Shown: piece after piece, positions 63,887 through 64,000 of the stretch
Layout: each line of letters begins with the position of its first letter
Numbering within the stretch: the stretch's first letter is position 1
Assembly: GCA_965206655.1 (NCBI GenBank)
Contig: CBDBKC010000038.1
Coordinates: 186,001-250,000 of the forward strand
Direction: 5' to 3'
Length of the DNA stretch: 64,000 bases
From: JAPPLB01 sp965206655
GTDB lineage: Bacteria > Acidobacteriota > Terriglobia > Bryobacterales > UBA6623
Translations under genes and position numbers: made by a program
The notes under the pieces: model-generated
What the model was told of the DNA's origin: nothing
The model's database searches: none
What the model saw: only the letters and a program-made list of their open reading frames with translations

Positions 63887-64000
63887 ATGGATGAGAAAAT
63901 ACTTAGAAAAGCTATCGCGGAGTTGAGGAAGCAAAAGGCTCATCTTGATCAGGCGATCGACATGCTCGAAGTGCTTGCGAGTGGCAAGCCTCGGCGGGGG
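63887..64000 (+). CDS. Start of a coiled-coil-like small protein, cut by the window edge
   Basis: The ATG at 63887 follows GGAGG by 8 nt. The 38 visible residues (EKILRKAIAELRKQKAHLDQ, then AIDMLEVLASGKPRRG) form an amphipathic helix with a basic end. The ORF is open to the window edge. Its size and function cannot be judged. Confidence 0.55.
   Translation, partial: MDEKILRKAIAELRKQKAHLDQAIDMLEVLASGKPRRG

Noticed and set aside
1..64000. tRNA, rRNA, CRISPR arrays, prophage or conjugation genes
   Set aside because: I looked for T-loop sequences, regularly spaced repeats and structural phage genes on both strands and saw none that held up; a covariance-model search would be decisive.

Overview
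The window is a G+C-rich (about 60% by eye) bacterial chromosome segment with no tRNA, rRNA, CRISPR array or phage module that I could recognise. Several features together suggest an Acidobacteriota-like genome: an ECF sigma factor of the TIGR02999 type overlapping a large Ser/Thr kinase with TPRs, further Ser/Thr kinases, DinB and secreted beta-propeller proteins, a redox gene pair with a CxxCH protein and a PQQ-like propeller, and a heavy load of insertion sequences. This is an inference from gene content; no marker gene settles the phylum.

Layout. 0-9 kb: an IS200/IS605 element, mnmA, a secreted NHL-like propeller, an orphan TadG-like pilus protein, an IS1380-type transposase, and an IS630 copy with an IS4-family element inserted inside it. 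9-16 kb: an exported cytochrome/alpha-toroid protein plus PQQ-like propeller, and a two-gene pyruvate:ferredoxin oxidoreductase. 16-25 kb: a DDE-integrase IS (copy A), a pentapeptide-repeat protein, a tandem M42 peptidase with a dead N-terminal half, a Tat-exported RidA protein, a MarR regulator with two identical palindromic operators, a ferredoxin/SCP2 fusion, and a secreted-protein gene split by the second IS4 copy. 25-33 kb: DinB lipoprotein, GlcF-like Fe-S protein, DUF2064 protein, cytochrome c, a pseudokinase and a WD40 Ser/Thr kinase. 33-40 kb: ECF sigma factor, a TPR kinase split by a different IS4-family element, and two frameshifted genes, one a DyP peroxidase. 40-53 kb: a sulfotransferase-enolase superfamily fusion, an M48 protease, copy B of the DDE-integrase IS, a class V aminotransferase, polA, a LolC/E-type permease and lysS. 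53-64 kb: an operon of cupredoxin, histidine kinase (split by the second IS630 copy), receiver and outer-membrane barrel; an HD-GYP response regulator; a TPR protein with a ClC channel; and an IS481 element.

Mobile DNA dominates the structure. Eight elements have borders I could read base by base, because either two copies can be compared or target duplications are visible. Three host genes (a secreted protein, a TPR kinase, a sensor kinase) are split by ISs, and each reading frame is restored exactly when the IS and one target duplication are removed.

The best candidates for new biology are the cupredoxin/HK/receiver/barrel operon, the sulfotransferase-enolase fusion, the adjacent pseudokinase and WD40 kinase, and the MarR-controlled ferredoxin-SCP2 gene with its paired 12-bp palindromes.
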